Shown: positions 15,219 through 16,232 of the stretch, piece by piece
Layout: each line of letters starts with the position of its first letter
Numbering within the stretch: the first letter of the stretch is position 1
Assembly (NCBI GenBank): GCA_934465125.1
Contig: CAKSKO010000007.1
Coordinates: 1-16,232, forward strand
DNA from: an uncultured Eubacteriales bacterium
Lineage (GTDB): Bacteria > Bacillota > Clostridia > Oscillospirales > Acutalibacteraceae
Direction of reading: 5' to 3'
Length of the DNA: 16,232 nt
Notes under the pieces: model-generated
Told to the model about the DNA's origin: nothing
The model's input: the letters and a program-made list of their open reading frames with translations, nothing else
Databases searched by the model: none
Program-made: the position numbers and the translations under genes

Positions 15219-15427
15219 ACACACCTATTGAGCGGATTCGTTGGGAAGTTTTAAAGGCATTTCAAACGCTCCCAACAGCGAGTGACGCGAGGAATATGTG
15301 TGATGGTGATTATATTTACTGCTATATTCACATGCTGCTTGATGAAGAGAAATGTGAATATGAAGAGGGAAGAAATAGTAACTTTAACTTGAGAGAATAT
15401 AAAAAAAGGAGTGGAAAACAGCTATGA
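15204..15427 (+). CDS. Tail assembly chaperone, -1 frame extension (long form C-terminus)
   Basis: After a -1 slip at 15203-15209 the reading frame stays open for 72 further residues and stops at TGA 15425-15427, giving a 200-residue long form with 14826 as its start. The extension reads like a real protein, with TPIERIRWEVLKAFQTLPTA, then DARNMCDGDYIYCYIHMLLD and a Glu/Lys-rich end. It has no credible start codon of its own: the in-frame ATG at 15296 has an AGG only three bases away. Its stop overlaps the next gene's ATG as ATGA (15424-15427), an arrangement expected only if this frame is translated. A short/long chaperone pair made by frameshifting is known from lambda gpG/gpGT and many other tailed phages. 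Confidence 0.75.
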
Positions 15428-15708
15428 AAGTTTTTGAAGAAATTTTTCGAAAAAATAGGCAAGCGGCCTTAAAAAACAGGCAACGAGAAGCGGACGTCAC
15501 CATTGAATATATTAACAAAACGGCTGCTGCATCGATAGTACAGGAAGAAGAAATGAATCAAAAATTTCAGGAAGGTACAGTAGGCGAAATCATGTTTGCT
15601 GGACGTTCAGAGCAAAAACAGGTTCCACTCGATGCAGAGAGTATCTCAGAGTATTTTGAGAGAGATGCGAGAAGGTATTCAGCGATTTTTGATAGTAGTA
15701 GAAAGTAG
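15424..15708 (+). CDS. Small phage protein of unknown function
   Basis: A 94-residue charged protein without signal peptide or membrane segment. It begins with a basic amphipathic stretch (KVFEEIFRKNRQAALKNRQR), has a middle with EYINKTAAASIVQEEEMNQKF, and ends with SISEYFERDARRYSAIF. I do not recognise a named family. The ATG overlaps the stop of the frameshifted chaperone (ATGA) and has its own AAAGGAGTG eight to nine bases upstream. It occupies the place where PBSX-like elements have the tape-measure gene, but at 94 residues without long helices it cannot be a tape measure for a normal tail. A role in tail or baseplate assembly is inferred from position only. Confidence 0.65.
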   Translation: MKVFEEIFRKNRQAALKNRQREADVTIEYINKTAAASIVQEEEMNQKFQEGTVGEIMFAGRSEQKQVPLDAESISEYFERDARRYSAIFDSSRK

Positions 15709-15717
15709 GATTATGAA

Positions 15718-16232
15718 TTGGAAAAAATGAGTTATAAAAATTATATCTTCAATCATAATCCAGAACAAATTGTGATTGAAGAGGAAAAAAATATAAAAGA
15801 ATTTATTCTTCCGTTTTACGGAAATGTTTTGCAGAATTGCGGAAGAAAGAAACGAATCGTTTCTGGAAAGGGGGAATTGTTTGGGGAGAACCCTATTGGT
15901 CAGTTTCAGGAGTTAAGGAACGTTTACGAAAGTCAGGGGACTGGATACTTAAAACTTCCGAATATCCCTGCTTTTTTGGCAATATTTCGTTCTTTGAAAA
16001 TGACTGGCCAAGGGAATGAAAATATCATCACATACAGCTTTGAGTTCTGGGAGCAAATCACAAACGAAAGTACCGCGATAGAGGAAAATGAAGAATTGGA
16101 GCATACAGTGCTTGAAGGAGAAACACTTTGGAGTATTTCATCACGATATGATACATCGGTTAGCGCGCTTCTAGTGGCCAATGAAGATATCAAACGGCCA
16201 GATGAGCTTACTGCAGGTCAGAAGGTGAAAAT
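15718..16232 (+). CDS. LysM-containing tail/baseplate protein (XkdP-like), 5-prime part
   Basis: An open frame that runs to the window edge without a stop, so the gene is partial; 171 residues are visible. The first ~110 residues (YKNYIFNHNPEQIVIEEEKN, FPLP-like core FILPFYGNVLQNCG, GKGELFGENPIGQFQELRNV, ITYSFEFWEQ) match the N-terminal domain of XkdP-type proteins of contractile phages, thought to link tube end and baseplate hub. Residues about 128-171 are a LysM peptidoglycan-binding domain: HTVLEGETLWSISSRYDTSV through the final GQKVKM. I choose TTG 15718, seven bases after AGGA (15707-15710); ATG 15727 would lie 16 bases away but remains possible. In PBSX this gene follows the tape measure, which is absent here. 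Confidence 0.85.
   Translation, partial: MEKMSYKNYIFNHNPEQIVIEEEKNIKEFILPFYGNVLQNCGRKKRIVSGKGELFGENPIGQFQELRNVYESQGTGYLKLPNIPAFLAIFRSLKMTGQGNENIITYSFEFWEQITNESTAIEENEELEHTVLEGETLWSISSRYDTSVSALLVANEDIKRPDELTAGQKVK

Noticed and set aside
15296..15427. Independent small gene starting at ATG 15296
   Set aside because: The nearest purine-rich bases (AGG 15290-15292) are only three bases from the ATG, and the frame is open upstream to the slippery site, so a frameshift extension explains it better.
15837..16019. 60-codon plus-strand frame inside the LysM gene
   Set aside because: It overlaps in another frame with the partial XkdP-like gene, which has recognisable domains.
1..16232. CRISPR arrays, tRNA or rRNA genes, insertion sequences
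   Set aside because: No regularly spaced repeats, no cloverleaf-like sequences and no transposase-like gene or paired terminal repeats were seen by eye.

Overview
The window looks like part of a chromosome from a low-to-mid GC member of the Bacillota, probably class Clostridia. The signs are strong AGGAGG-type ribosome binding sites, frequent TTG starts, the roughly 420-residue form of LeuC, a DUF1015 protein and a PBSX/diffocin-like contractile phage module. Genus cannot be settled from the sequence alone.

Left part (1-4300) is ordinary chromosome. A terminator from an upstream gene opens the window. An AT-rich stretch of about 550 bases without genes follows, holding a perfect 16-bp palindrome and a pair of direct repeats 20 bp apart. 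Then come leuC and leuD (both subunits of 3-isopropylmalate dehydratase; no leuB follows), a zinc-ribbon/TM2 membrane protein, and a convergent DUF1015 gene that shares a bidirectional terminator with it and has a good sigma-A promoter of its own.

Middle part (4376-6607) is a self-contained cassette. A promoter with a perfect TATAAT leads into three cell-envelope genes: a single-pass membrane protein with an extracellular beta-rich domain, a small secreted protein, and a secreted protein with a C-terminal membrane anchor. Two consecutive intrinsic terminators end it. The three proteins are unnamed.

Right part (6708 to the end) is the late operon of a contractile-tailed prophage or phage-like element, in the order known from Bacillus PBSX: small and large terminase, portal, maturation protease with a scaffold-like tail, decoration protein, major capsid protein, two connector/neck proteins, a probable tail-completion protein, short sheath, tail tube, tail-assembly chaperone, a 94-residue unknown, and the start of a LysM-containing baseplate protein cut by the window end. 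All genes lie on the plus strand, closely packed, several with ATGA or near-ATGA overlaps.

The strongest non-routine signal is a probable programmed -1 ribosomal frameshift in the chaperone gene at T TTA AAA (15203-15209). It would give a 200-residue product whose stop codon overlaps the next start codon. Second, no tape-measure gene lies between chaperone and LysM protein, where PBSX-like elements carry it; only the 94-residue gene is there. Third, the late operon begins directly after the terminated envelope cassette, with no integrase, repressor or late regulator in view. I found no CRISPR array, tRNA, rRNA or insertion sequence, and no clearly new defence or mobile system.
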